Assembly (NCBI RefSeq): GCF_050876985.1
Contig: NZ_JBPAPP010000001.1
DNA from: Halopseudomonas sp002296055
GTDB taxonomy: Bacteria; Pseudomonadota; Gammaproteobacteria; Pseudomonadales; Pseudomonadaceae
Reading direction: 5' to 3' (one strand)
Length of the DNA stretch: 64,000 bases
Position numbers and translations under genes: made by a program. The notes under the pieces were generated by a model. The model did no database searches. It worked only from the letters and a program-made list of their open reading frames with translations, and was not told the DNA's origin. Numbering within the stretch: the stretch's first letter is position 1; every line of letters starts with the position of its first letter. Positions 43,334 to 51,848 of this stretch are shown here, piece by piece.

Positions 43334-43349
43334 CTGCCCAACTGGTCAG
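43334..43349. promoter_or_regulatory. RutR-like box downstream of the third sigma-54 promoter
   Basis: CTGCCCA-AC-TGGTCAG, 11 of 14 matches, just after the expected start of transcription. An isolated half site TGGTCAG at 43204-43210 lies upstream; its 13-base context TGGTCAGGTATTC is also present at 32878. Confidence 0.62.
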
Positions 43350-43387
43350 GATAAAAAAGCCAAGCACATCACACTGGAGAGTTACCT

Positions 43388-44383
43388 ATGTTGAAGAAAG
43401 CGTCCGGCGTATTGGCGATGGTCATCGCCATGTCCGCCAGCGGGTTTGCCGCAGCAGCCGACAAAGTTACCTATCAGCTGGACTGGCTGCCGGGTGGCGA
43501 CAAGGCCCCGGTCTATGCCGGTATCCAGCAGGGCTTCTTTGCCGACGAAGGGCTGGAAGTCACCGTGGCCAGCGGCCGTGGTTCTACCGACGCCATCACC
43601 AAAATCGCCACCGGCCAGGCTGATATCGGCAGTGCCGACATTGGCGCCCTGATGGCCGCCCGCGCGCAGGACACCGTGCCGGTCAGCGCCGTCTACATGA
43701 TCTTCAACCAGGGTCCGCACGCCTTCTTCTCGCTGTCTGACTCCGGCATCGAGAGCTTCAGCGACGTCGCAGGCAAGAAGGTCGCGACCTCGCCGTTCAC
43801 CTCCTCCAACGCCTTCCTGCCGCTGGTGCTGGAAGCCAACGACCTGCCGGGCGACGCCGTCAGCCTGACCAAGTCTGATCCGGGCGCACTGGGCCCAATG
43901 CTGGTCACCGGCAACACCGACGCCATCATCGCCTGGGTCACCAATATCGCCCTGTTCAAGCAGCAGGCTGCGGCCGCTGGTAAAGACATCAACGTGATCC
44001 GCTGGTCCGACGCCGGTCTGTCGCTCTACAGCTCTGCTGTGGTTGCTGCCGACAAGTTCCTGAGCGAGCGCCCGGACGTGGCCCAGCGCTTCATGCGCGC
44101 CTATGACAAGTCGCTGCGCTTCACCCACGAGCATCCGGAACTGGCTGCTGCCGACCTGCACACCATGGTGCCGGAAGTGGACGCTGCGGTTGCCACCGCG
44201 CAGATCGGCGACTCCATGCCGCTGACCTTCAACGAGATCACCGAAGCGGACGGTCTGGGTGCCATGACACCCGAGCGTATCGCCACCACCTGGGACTGGG
44301 TTGCCCGCGCCAATGAACTGAGCGTGGACTCGCTGGACCCGGAAACCATTGTCAATCGCGACTTCATGCCGGTAGCGGAGTAA
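43388..44383 (+). CDS. ABC transporter substrate-binding protein, NMT1/THI5 family (copy 3)
   Basis: 331 residues with signal peptide ending SGFAAA. Mature start YQLDWLPGGDKAPVYAGIQQGFF and YGI/GL-type TVASGRGSTDAITKIATGQADIG mark the NMT1/taurine-like family. It is clearly less similar to copies 1 and 2 than they are to each other, so a different ligand is likely. It heads an operon with its own ATPase, permease and a nucleobase deaminase. GGAGAG precedes the ATG. Confidence 0.9.
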   Translation: MLKKASGVLAMVIAMSASGFAAAADKVTYQLDWLPGGDKAPVYAGIQQGFFADEGLEVTVASGRGSTDAITKIATGQADIGSADIGALMAARAQDTVPVSAVYMIFNQGPHAFFSLSDSGIESFSDVAGKKVATSPFTSSNAFLPLVLEANDLPGDAVSLTKSDPGALGPMLVTGNTDAIIAWVTNIALFKQQAAAAGKDINVIRWSDAGLSLYSSAVVAADKFLSERPDVAQRFMRAYDKSLRFTHEHPELAAADLHTMVPEVDAAVATAQIGDSMPLTFNEITEADGLGAMTPERIATTWDWVARANELSVDSLDPETIVNRDFMPVAE

Positions 44384-44386
44384 CCC

Positions 44387-45172
44387 ATGGAGCACACTAG
44401 CGAACGCGCTTTCGTGCGGATGACCGGCGTTGGGCATCGTTACGATCCCACGCCCGGCAGTCCGATGGCGGTGCAAGGCATCGACCTCGACATCCATCGC
44501 CACGAGTTTGTGGCGGTGGTCGGCCCCTCCGGCTGCGGCAAGTCCACCTTGCTGCGGATGGTCTCGGGCCTGCTGATTCCAAGCGACGGCGAGGTCAGCG
44601 TATTCGGTAAGCAGGTAAACGGCCCCCGTGACGACGTTGGCATCGTGTTTCAAAAGCCGACCCTGCTGCCGTGGCTGACCGTTCGCAAGAATGTGCTGTT
44701 TCCGCTCAAGCATAAATTTGGCCGCTATGGCGCCGCCGATGAAAAGCGCGCCGATGAACTGCTGGCCATGGCGGGGCTGGAAGCCTTTGCCGAGAAGATG
44801 CCGGACGAGCTGTCCGGCGGCATGCAGCAACGGGTCGGCATTGTCCGTGCGCTGCTGCTTAACCCCGATATTCTGCTGATGGACGAGCCGTTCTCGGCAC
44901 TGGATGCCATGACCCGTGAGCAGATCGGCTTCGATCTGCTGAAAATCTGGGATGAAAATCCGAAGACCGTGCTGTTCATCACCCACTCGATCTCCGAGGC
45001 CGTACTGCTCGCCGACCGCGTACTGGTGATGAGCAAACGCCCGGGCAGCGTGCTGGACCTGATCGAAGTCGATCTGCCCCGCCCGCGCAGCTCGGACACC
45101 ATCAAGCATGCCCGTTTCAGTGAGCTGACTGACCGCATAAGGAAGCATATCTATGAGCCAGAAGCCCACTGA
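44387..45172 (+). CDS. ABC transporter ATPase of the third binding-protein operon
   Basis: 261 residues. Walker A GPSGCGKST at 46-54, VFQKPTLLPWLTV, signature LSGGMQQRVGIVRAL, Walker B LLMDEPFSALDA, and FITHSISEAVLLADR. Starts 3 bases after the binding-protein stop and overlaps the permease gene by 20 bases. Confidence 0.93.
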   Translation: MEHTSERAFVRMTGVGHRYDPTPGSPMAVQGIDLDIHRHEFVAVVGPSGCGKSTLLRMVSGLLIPSDGEVSVFGKQVNGPRDDVGIVFQKPTLLPWLTVRKNVLFPLKHKFGRYGAADEKRADELLAMAGLEAFAEKMPDELSGGMQQRVGIVRALLLNPDILLMDEPFSALDAMTREQIGFDLLKIWDENPKTVLFITHSISEAVLLADRVLVMSKRPGSVLDLIEVDLPRPRSSDTIKHARFSELTDRIRKHIYEPEAH

Positions 45173-45944
45173 CGCCGCAGCGCGTCGCGCGCTGCTGTTG
45201 AACCTGTCGCCGTGGCTGTTCTTTATCGGCCTGATCGTGCTCTGGGAGCTGGTCTGCCGCGTGTTTGAGCTGCCGACCTACGTGCTGCCGGCGCCGAGCG
45301 AAATCGGCAAGGCGTTCTTCGATGTCGAGTTCAGCCGCTGGATGATGCACCTGTGGGCCACGCTGCGCGTTGCGCTGATGGGCTTTGCGCTATCGATCGT
45401 GATCAGCATTCCGCTGGCCATTGCGATGATGCGCTCGGAGTTTCTCTCGCGCACCCTGTACCCGATGCTGGTGGTCGTGCAGTCCACTCCCGTGGTTGCC
45501 GTGGCGCCGCTGATCATCGTGATGATGGGCTCTGATGATCCGTCACGGGTACTGATCACCTGCCTGCTGACCTTCTTCCCGCTGGTGGTCTCGACCGCCA
45601 CCGGGATTAACGAGACGCCGGCCGAGCTGATCGAGCTGAGCCGCTCGCTGGATGCGCCGACCCGCCGGGAAACCTGGCAGATCCGAATTCCGTATGCGAT
45701 TCCGCATATCTTCAGCGGCCTCAAAGTGGCGATCACGCTGGCGATCATCGGTGCGGTGGTGGCGGAGTTTGTTGCCGCTGAAGAAGGGCTGGGTTACTTC
45801 ATCCAGTTCTCGACCTCGTTCTTCAAGATTCCGCAGGCCTTTGCCGGTCTGTTCTTCCTCGCCATTGTCAGCCTGCTGCTGTTCAAGTCGGTGCAATGGA
45901 CCCAACAGATCTTCTTCGCCTGGAGTCTGCCGAAGAAGAAGTAA
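45153..45944 (+). CDS. ABC transporter permease of the third binding-protein operon
   Basis: 263 residues, six helices, BPD_transp_1 domain with coupling loop RETWQIRIPYAIPHIFSGLKVAITLAIIGAVVAEF. ATG 45153 lies inside the ATPase gene, preceded by AAGGAAG. Membrane channel of the third system. Confidence 0.92.
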   Translation: MSQKPTDAAARRALLLNLSPWLFFIGLIVLWELVCRVFELPTYVLPAPSEIGKAFFDVEFSRWMMHLWATLRVALMGFALSIVISIPLAIAMMRSEFLSRTLYPMLVVVQSTPVVAVAPLIIVMMGSDDPSRVLITCLLTFFPLVVSTATGINETPAELIELSRSLDAPTRRETWQIRIPYAIPHIFSGLKVAITLAIIGAVVAEFVAAEEGLGYFIQFSTSFFKIPQAFAGLFFLAIVSLLLFKSVQWTQQIFFAWSLPKKK

Positions 45945-45951
45945 TCCCTTA

Positions 45952-45973
45952 CCGGCGGCCTGCGCGCCGCCGG
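45952..45973 (+). promoter_or_regulatory. intercistronic hairpin before the deaminase gene
   Basis: CCGGCGGC-N6-GCCGCCGG without a T tract, between the permease and deaminase genes; probably attenuating or mRNA-stabilising, not a full terminator. Confidence 0.5.
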
Positions 45974-46001
45974 TTCTCTAGCTGTAAGCAAGGACACTTT
46001 T

Positions 46002-46484
46002 GTGAGTCATACCGAACGCGATATCCAGTTTCTGCGTGAAAGCTTCCGGCTGGCTGAAGAAGCCGGCAAACAAGGCATCCACCCGTTCGCGGCCATTCTG
46101 GTCGACGCCGACGGCAACGTGCTGATGGAACAGCTGAACGCCTTTCTGCCCGATCACGACATGACCGGCCACGCCGAGCGGGTACTGATGACCCGCGCCA
46201 ATACCACCTACAGCCAGGAGGTACTGGCCGGCTGCACCATGTACACCAGCGCCGAGCCCTGCGCCATGTGCTCCGGTGCGGTCTACTGGGCCGGCGTGGG
46301 TCGCGTGGTCTACGGCGCCAGCGAAAAGCGCCTTAAAGACATGACCGGCAACCATCCGGAAAACCCGACGCTGGATCTGCCGTGCCGCACGGTATTCGAG
46401 TCTGGCCAGCGTAGCGTTGAAGTCATCGGCCCGCTGCTGGAAGAGGAATCCATCCGCGTCCACGAAGACTTCTGGAAAGACTGA
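46002..46484 (+). CDS. CDA-fold nucleobase deaminase (guanine/cytosine deaminase-like)
   Basis: 160 residues from GTG 46002 (AAGGA 10 bases upstream). Zinc site H57-A-E59 and P-C87-A-M-C90, the signature of the cytidine deaminase fold. The small size and the C-terminal acidic/aromatic tail VHEDFWKD resemble B. subtilis guanine deaminase and yeast cytosine deaminase, both about 155-160 residues. It is not TadA by context: it ends an ABC-import operon under a RutR-like box. Deamination of an imported base, releasing ammonia under nitrogen limitation, is the likely role. Confidence 0.85.
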   Translation: MSHTERDIQFLRESFRLAEEAGKQGIHPFAAILVDADGNVLMEQLNAFLPDHDMTGHAERVLMTRANTTYSQEVLAGCTMYTSAEPCAMCSGAVYWAGVGRVVYGASEKRLKDMTGNHPENPTLDLPCRTVFESGQRSVEVIGPLLEEESIRVHEDFWKD

Positions 46485-46547
46485 TTCAAGGGGCTGCTGG
46501 CGCCTCGCCCTGAGCCGCCCACAACGCAGCCCACCATCTCCCCCTGA

Positions 46548-46585
46548 CCGTCGCCCGTCCGCAGGCCCTGCACCTGCGGCGACGG
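46548..46585 (+). terminator. GC-rich hairpin after the deaminase operon
   Basis: CCGTCGCC pairs with GGCGACGG, with an inner GCAGG/CCTGC stem. There is no T tract, so it may be a rho-dependent end or mRNA-protecting structure. Confidence 0.4.
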
Positions 46586-46609
46586 CCAGGCTTTGTCGAG
46601 AGCACGCCT

Positions 46610-48541
46610 GTGACCCTCTGGAAACGCAGTATTCAATGGCAACTGATCATCAGCATGGGGGCGGCCCTGGGGCTCACCACCCTGATCGTTGTGCTGATCT
46701 ATTCCTCCGTGTTGCGCCAGATAACCGAGCGCTATCTGGTTGAACAGGCCTTGCCTGCGCAGGTCAGCGCCATCCGCAATGACCTGGAGCGCACCCTCGC
46801 CGCGCCCATATCAGCGACTGAAGCCATTGCCGGTAACAGCCTGGTACAGGACTGGCTGGCCTACGGTGAGAACCCCATTCGCATGAGTGCCTTCGCGCGC
46901 TATCTGGACGGCGTAAAGCAGCAGCAAAACGCGCTGACCACCACCCTGGCGGTACTGGAGAGCGGCAACTACTACTCCGAGCAGGGTCAGATGCGCGTAC
47001 TGAGCCGTGACAACCCGAGCGACGGCTGGTTTTACAGCCTGGTCGACGGCGATGCGGACCAGGTGGCTTCCATCGACACCGACAAGGCCTCCGGGCTGCC
47101 GACCTTGTTTATCAACCAGCGCATCAGCCTGGACGGCAAAACCCTGGGTGTGGCCGGCTTGGGCTACAGCCTGCAAAGCCTGTCCGAGTTGATTGGCGGC
47201 TTCCAGTTTGGCGAGCGCGGGGTGATCTTCCTGATCGGCGCCGATCAGCAGGTCAAGGTGCACCCCAACGCCAGCTTCAACGACAACCGCAGCCTTAGCG
47301 AACTGACCAGCGCTGAGGCCGCCAGCGCACTGACGTCGGGCGGCAGCGGGCCGGTGCATTTTCAGCGCAATGACGAACCCTGGTTGGCCAGCGCGCAGCC
47401 ACTGCAACGGCTCGGCCTGACACTGGTGAGCCTGGTGCCAGAGGACGAAATATACGCCGACGCCCGCGCCGCGCTGCTGCGCACCAGCCTGATCGCCGGC
47501 GCCGTTGGCCTGATCGCACTCGCCCTGATGGCGCTGCTGGTGCGCGGTCTGGTGCAGCCGCTGCGCCGTGTCTCGCAGGCTCTTGGTGCGATCTCCGCCG
47601 GCGGCGGCGATCTGAACGCCCGCTTGGACGACAACCGTCAGGACGAGCTGGGCGATCTGGCCCGCGGCTTCAATGCCTTTGTTGCCAGCCAACGTCAGCT
47701 GATCAGCGAAGTGCTGGATACCAGTCGCCGGCTGGGCAGTGCAGTTACCCAGGTATCCAAGGTGATCGACAACACCGCCGAGCGCGCCGGTCGTCAGCAC
47801 GAAATGACCGATCTGGTCGCCACCGCTGCCCACGAGCTTGGTCTGACCGTGCAAGAAATTGCCCGCAACGCCAGCAACGCTGCGATCAGCTCCAGTGCCG
47901 CGCAGGCCGAAGCAGGTGAAGGCCGCGCCGTGGTGGGCCGCTCGGTGGAGGCGATTGAACGGATGTCCGCCGATATCGGCCGCGCCGCCGACTCGGTCAC
48001 CGACCTGGCCGAGCAGGTGACGTCCATCGACCGCGTGCTGACGGTGATTCGCAGTGTCTCCGAGCAGACCAACCTGCTGGCCCTCAACGCCGCCATCGAG
48101 GCGGCGCGGGCGGGTGAATCCGGGCGCGGCTTTGCTGTGGTGGCCGATGAGGTGCGCACCCTGGCCAGCCGCACCCAGGACTCGACCGATGAGATTCAGC
48201 AGATGATCGAGTCACTCAAGCGCGGCGCTGAACAGGCCGTCGACGCCATGCGTGCCGGGCAGACTGCGACCGTCAGCGGTGTGGAGGCCAGCCGCGCGGC
48301 GGGTGAGTCGCTGCAGACCATCGCCGGGCAGGTGGAGCAAATCAGCGACATCAATCATCAGGTCGCCACCGCCACCGAGGAGCAGTCCAGCGTGACCGAG
48401 GAGGTAACCCGCAACGCCCAGGGCATCGCCGACCTGGCCCACGCCACGGCTGACGAGGTGCGCGCCTGCCAGGCCGACTGCCAGGCCCTGACCCAACTGG
48501 CCGACAACCTGCGCCGGCAGATGGAGCGGTTTCAGCTCTGA
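46610..48541 (+). CDS. methyl-accepting chemotaxis protein with dCache-like sensor
   Basis: 643 residues from GTG 46610. Membrane helix 1 is about 10-33. A periplasmic sensor of about 250 residues follows (SGNYYSEQGQMRVLSRDNPSDGWFYSLVDG and a membrane-distal/proximal two-lobe layout typical of dCache). Helix 2 is near 288-310 (SLIAGAVGLIALALMALLVRGL), then HAMP and a signalling domain with EQTNLLALNAAIEAARAGE. No C-terminal CheR-binding pentapeptide. It directly follows the deaminase operon, so attraction to the same N-heterocycle is plausible; some Pseudomonas dCache receptors sense purines. The ligand is not determined. Confidence 0.88.
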   Translation: MTLWKRSIQWQLIISMGAALGLTTLIVVLIYSSVLRQITERYLVEQALPAQVSAIRNDLERTLAAPISATEAIAGNSLVQDWLAYGENPIRMSAFARYLDGVKQQQNALTTTLAVLESGNYYSEQGQMRVLSRDNPSDGWFYSLVDGDADQVASIDTDKASGLPTLFINQRISLDGKTLGVAGLGYSLQSLSELIGGFQFGERGVIFLIGADQQVKVHPNASFNDNRSLSELTSAEAASALTSGGSGPVHFQRNDEPWLASAQPLQRLGLTLVSLVPEDEIYADARAALLRTSLIAGAVGLIALALMALLVRGLVQPLRRVSQALGAISAGGGDLNARLDDNRQDELGDLARGFNAFVASQRQLISEVLDTSRRLGSAVTQVSKVIDNTAERAGRQHEMTDLVATAAHELGLTVQEIARNASNAAISSSAAQAEAGEGRAVVGRSVEAIERMSADIGRAADSVTDLAEQVTSIDRVLTVIRSVSEQTNLLALNAAIEAARAGESGRGFAVVADEVRTLASRTQDSTDEIQQMIESLKRGAEQAVDAMRAGQTATVSGVEASRAAGESLQTIAGQVEQISDINHQVATATEEQSSVTEEVTRNAQGIADLAHATADEVRACQADCQALTQLADNLRRQMERFQL

Positions 48542-48563
48542 GCTGAGCCCGCCCCGCCGCAGA

Positions 48564-50114
48564 TTACTGCTCCTGCAAACTCATGAACTTCTCCATCATC
48601 TGGTCAATGGTGAAGCTCGCCGGGCGCTGACGTGGCGGGAACTGCTGGAAGGTGCCGAGGAACTGCTGCACGCGAACCATAGCCGGCAGCCCTACCGGGG
48701 CAATCTTCTTGTCCCACCAGTTGTTGTAGCCGTTGGAGTCGGTGTCGGCCCGCTCGAAGGGGTCACGCCGCAGGTTGAACACCTTGGGGATGCGCAGTTC
48801 GACAAAGGGGTCGCGCCATACGTCGAAGCTGCGGGCGCGCTGCTCCTGAAACACTACTTTCCAGTCGCCGTCGCGGATGGCGAGAAACTTGCCATCGTCG
48901 CTGAAGTAGTAGAACTGCTCGCGCGGGCCTTCCTGCTGCTCACCTGTCAGGTACGGCAGAAAGTTGAACCCATCCAGATGCACCTTGAACTGCTTGGCAC
49001 CGGCGCTGTAGCCGGTGAGCAACTGCTCTTTCACATCCGGTACGCCGGCGGCGGCCATCAGGGTTGGTACCCAGTCCTGATGCGACATCACCTCGTTGGA
49101 GATCACGTTGGCGTCGATCTGGCCGGGCCAGCGCACGATGGCCGGCACTCGGAAACCGCCCTCCCAGTTGGTGTTCTTCTCACCGCGGAAGGGGGTAATG
49201 CCGGCATCCGGCCACATGTTGTAGTGCACGCCGTTGTCCGTGGTGTACAGCACAATGGTGTTGTCGGCCACGCCCAGATCGTCCAGCTGCTTGAGCAACT
49301 GCCCTACCTGGCCGTCGTGTTCAACCATGCCGTCGTTATAGAAGTCTTGCCCGGACAGGCCGACGCTTTCCTCTGCCAGGTGGGTGTAATAGTGCATGCG
49401 GCTGGAGTTGAACCAGACGAAGAACGGCTTATCGGCCTTCACTGCACGGTCGATAAAGTCCATCGACGCCTGCAGGAACTCGGCATCAATGGTCTGCATG
49501 CGTTGGCGGTTCAGCGGGCCAAGATCCTCTACCTTGCCGTCAGCGCTGCTGCGGATCACGCCGCGCGGACGGATTGCCTTGTCGATGGCCGGGTCCGTGG
49601 TCCAGTCCGGGTCTTCTGGCGCTTCCTCGGCATTCAGGTGGTAGAGGTTGCCGAAAAACTCATCAAAACCGTGCTCGGTTGGCAGAAACTCGTTGCGATC
49701 ACCCAGGTGATTCTTGCCGAACTGGCCGGTGGTATAGCCTTGCGGCTTGAGCAGCTCGGCCAGGGTCGGATCCTCCGGCTGAATACCCAGCGGCGCGCCA
49801 GGTACGCCAACCTTGGTCAACCCGGTGCGCACCGGGTGCTGGCCGGTGATAAAGGCTGAGCGACCGGCGGTGCAGCTCTGCTCGCCGTAGTAGTCGGTAA
49901 ACATCATGCCTTCGTTGGCCAGTCGGTCGATGTTGGGCGTTGGGTAACCCATCATGCCGTGGCTGTACTTGCTGATATTGGTGATGCCGATGTCATCACC
50001 CATGATGATCAGGATGTTTGGCTTGTCGGCGGCGGTCACCAGAGGGGCAGCGCTGAGGGTGACTACGCAGAGCGCAGCTTTGGCCCAGTGCCTGAACTGA
50101 CGTGGATACTGCAT
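48564..50114 (-). CDS. secreted type I sulfatase (arylsulfatase family)
   Basis: 516 residues from ATG 50114 (AGGAG 8 bases upstream); the longer open frame has no ribosome site. Signal peptide of about 29 residues ending LVTAA. Metal-site aspartates in LIIMGDDIG (D40, D41). The formylglycine motif is C81-T-A-G-R, converted from cysteine by a maturase not seen in this window. Later GEKNTNWEGGFRVPAIVRWPG and LYTTDNGVHYN are typical of the family. Hydrolyses sulfate esters in the periplasm. Monocistronic. The C terminus contains FEHADTDSNGYNNW-like segments found in large bacterial arylsulfatases. Confidence 0.88.
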   Translation of the reverse strand: MQYPRQFRHWAKAALCVVTLSAAPLVTAADKPNILIIMGDDIGITNISKYSHGMMGYPTPNIDRLANEGMMFTDYYGEQSCTAGRSAFITGQHPVRTGLTKVGVPGAPLGIQPEDPTLAELLKPQGYTTGQFGKNHLGDRNEFLPTEHGFDEFFGNLYHLNAEEAPEDPDWTTDPAIDKAIRPRGVIRSSADGKVEDLGPLNRQRMQTIDAEFLQASMDFIDRAVKADKPFFVWFNSSRMHYYTHLAEESVGLSGQDFYNDGMVEHDGQVGQLLKQLDDLGVADNTIVLYTTDNGVHYNMWPDAGITPFRGEKNTNWEGGFRVPAIVRWPGQIDANVISNEVMSHQDWVPTLMAAAGVPDVKEQLLTGYSAGAKQFKVHLDGFNFLPYLTGEQQEGPREQFYYFSDDGKFLAIRDGDWKVVFQEQRARSFDVWRDPFVELRIPKVFNLRRDPFERADTDSNGYNNWWDKKIAPVGLPAMVRVQQFLGTFQQFPPRQRPASFTIDQMMEKFMSLQEQ

Positions 50115-50264
50115 GTGACTACTCCTTTTTGTTCTTGTCAGAGTCTGTGCGGGTAACGCAGATAGCCCGGCGCGGGTCATCATCACTGCTTGTATCCTGC
50201 CGGCTGAGGCGCGTGGCCGCTTGTCAGTTCGCGTCACGTTGAGTTGATAGCAGCGTTCAGCAGT

Positions 50265-50288
50265 GTCAGCCGGAGCCATCCGGCTGAC
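50265..50288. terminator. hairpin between the sulfatase promoter region and the Gre/Rnk-like gene
   Basis: GTCAGCCGG-N6-CCGGCTGAC, a 9-bp perfect stem located just downstream of the leftward Gre/Rnk-like gene. A T run is lacking, so termination strength is uncertain. Confidence 0.5.
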
Positions 50289-50319
50289 CGTCAGGCGACA
50301 AGGGACGCTGTGCGGGCAA

Positions 50320-50676
50320 TCAAGCGGGCTGAATCTGCACCAGCAGCAAGCGCCAACCGCTACCGAAGCCGTGCAGGGTTACCTGCTCCCCGACGCGCAC
50401 GCCCAACAGTCGAGCGCCCAGCGGCGAGAAGATGGACGCTTCCCCGGCGCTGCGACAGCGCTCCGCAAGGCGCAGGTTGAACAGCGTCTGGTTGTCCAGA
50501 TCGAGCAGCAGCAAGCGGCTGCCCGGCCGGGCCAGTGCGGGGTTGGGGTCTTGTTCCAGTCGTTCCAGACGACCGATCACGGTGGCCAGCTCCAACGGGC
50601 CGGTCAGGTACCAGGCGCCACGCTCGCGCAGCAGCCGGTGCAGGCGCGCGGGCGCACCTGAGGCAGCAGAGGTCAT
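50320..50676 (-). CDS. GreA/GreB C-terminal-domain protein, Rnk-like
   Basis: 118 residues from ATG 50676 (GGAG 10 bases upstream); GTG 50691 is an alternative. A short helical N-terminal part is followed by a FKBP-like Gre C-terminal domain ending EASIFSPLGARLLGVRVGEQVTLHGFGSGWRLLLVQI, the hallmark SP-G-ALLG-vGd motif. Lacks the long Gre coiled coil with acidic tip, so it should bind RNA polymerase without cleavage stimulation, as Rnk does. Isolated gene; a role linked to the neighbours is not apparent. Confidence 0.75.
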   Translation of the reverse strand: MTSAASGAPARLHRLLRERGAWYLTGPLELATVIGRLERLEQDPNPALARPGSRLLLLDLDNQTLFNLRLAERCRSAGEASIFSPLGARLLGVRVGEQVTLHGFGSGWRLLLVQIQPA

Positions 50677-50870
50677 GTCTGCACTCTCCACAGCAAAGTG
50701 TTAAGGGAAGGCGGCGATAGCCGGGTACGGACGAACCGTCCCGGCTCAGATCAGAAAGGCAGTGGCAGACACGCGGTAGGCAAGGAGCACAGGTGTCACT
50801 CCGAACAGGATAATCAGGTAGGACGCCTCACCATACGCCAGCGCCCGCTAAAGGCAAGCCAGAGACTGGT

Positions 50871-51848
50871 TCAGCGTGTTGCAGCCAGCTTGTACCGTGC
50901 CGGCGTCTCGCCCTGCCAGCGGCGGAAGGCGCGGATAAAGGCGTTTTCATCGGAGAAGCCCAGCTGCTCGGCAATGTGCGCCACGCTCAGGCGGCCCTGC
51001 TGCAGGGCCTGACAGGCCATTTGCTGGAGCACGGCTTCGCGCAGGGTTTTAAACGACAGGCCTTCTTCGGCCAGCTTGCGGTTCAGGTGCCGGCCGCTCA
51101 GGCCCAGCTGCTCGGCGATGCGTTCCTTGCCCCAGCGCGGCTGGCTGCGCACCAGGCCTTGTACCTCGGCAGCCAGGCTATGCTGGCCAAGGCTGGCCAG
51201 GGTCTGATCGGCCAACTGACGCAAATGATCGCGCAGCGCGCTGTTGGCCTGGATTTGTGGCAGTGCCAGCTGATCGGCGCTGAAGCTTATGCGGTTGCAG
51301 CCCGCCTCGAAATGCAGCGGGCAGTCGATCAGCGCCTGGTACTCGGCCAGCGGCGCCAGCGGTGCATGCGCCAGCCAGATACCGCTGGCGCGGAATTGGC
51401 CACCGGTAGCCCAACGGGTCAGATTGAGCTGGCCTGAGAGCACTGCTTCCACCCGCTCGGCCTGTCGCACGTTGAGCTGCGGGCGGTAGTCCAGCGCCAC
51501 CTGGTCCCCCTCGTGCAGCAGCTCAAAGCCGCCGCCGCCGCCAATCACCGGCGCGTATTCCACCTGCTCTGCCAGCGCCTCGCCCAGGGTGTCGCAGGTC
51601 ACCAGCAACATGCCGGCGCTGTCCAGGTGGCCCACCTGGACCTCAAGCCCCAAACGCAGGCCCGCCAGCGGGTCACCGCTGAGGCGGCAATAGCTGTCCC
51701 ACAGCTCATCCTGCAGCGCCAGCGGAATCCGCTCGTTGCCCTGCAGTCGCGCTACCAGGTCGGCGGGCAGGGCAATACCCAGGCGCTGCGCTGATTGCAG
51801 CAGCGCCTGGGCATAGAGCGGAGTAACACTGTGATCGACGCTCGACAT
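50871..51848 (-). CDS. AraC-family transcriptional regulator
   Basis: 325 residues. The N-terminal arabinose-binding-like domain of the OruR/PA-type (VARLQGNERIPLALQDELWDSYCRLSGDPLAGLRLG) is followed by two C-terminal HTH motifs, the second with GFSDENAFIRAFRRWQGETPARYK. Divergent from the flavin monooxygenase cluster, 149 bases away, so it probably activates that cluster in response to its substrate. The intergenic region shows no obvious long dyad. Confidence 0.88.
   Translation of the reverse strand: MSSVDHSVTPLYAQALLQSAQRLGIALPADLVARLQGNERIPLALQDELWDSYCRLSGDPLAGLRLGLEVQVGHLDSAGMLLVTCDTLGEALAEQVEYAPVIGGGGGFELLHEGDQVALDYRPQLNVRQAERVEAVLSGQLNLTRWATGGQFRASGIWLAHAPLAPLAEYQALIDCPLHFEAGCNRISFSADQLALPQIQANSALRDHLRQLADQTLASLGQHSLAAEVQGLVRSQPRWGKERIAEQLGLSGRHLNRKLAEEGLSFKTLREAVLQQMACQALQQGRLSVAHIAEQLGFSDENAFIRAFRRWQGETPARYKLAATR

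Noticed and set aside
43382..45169. 595-codon minus-strand frame opposite binding protein 3 and its ATPase
   Set aside because: Antisense shadow of two confidently identified genes.
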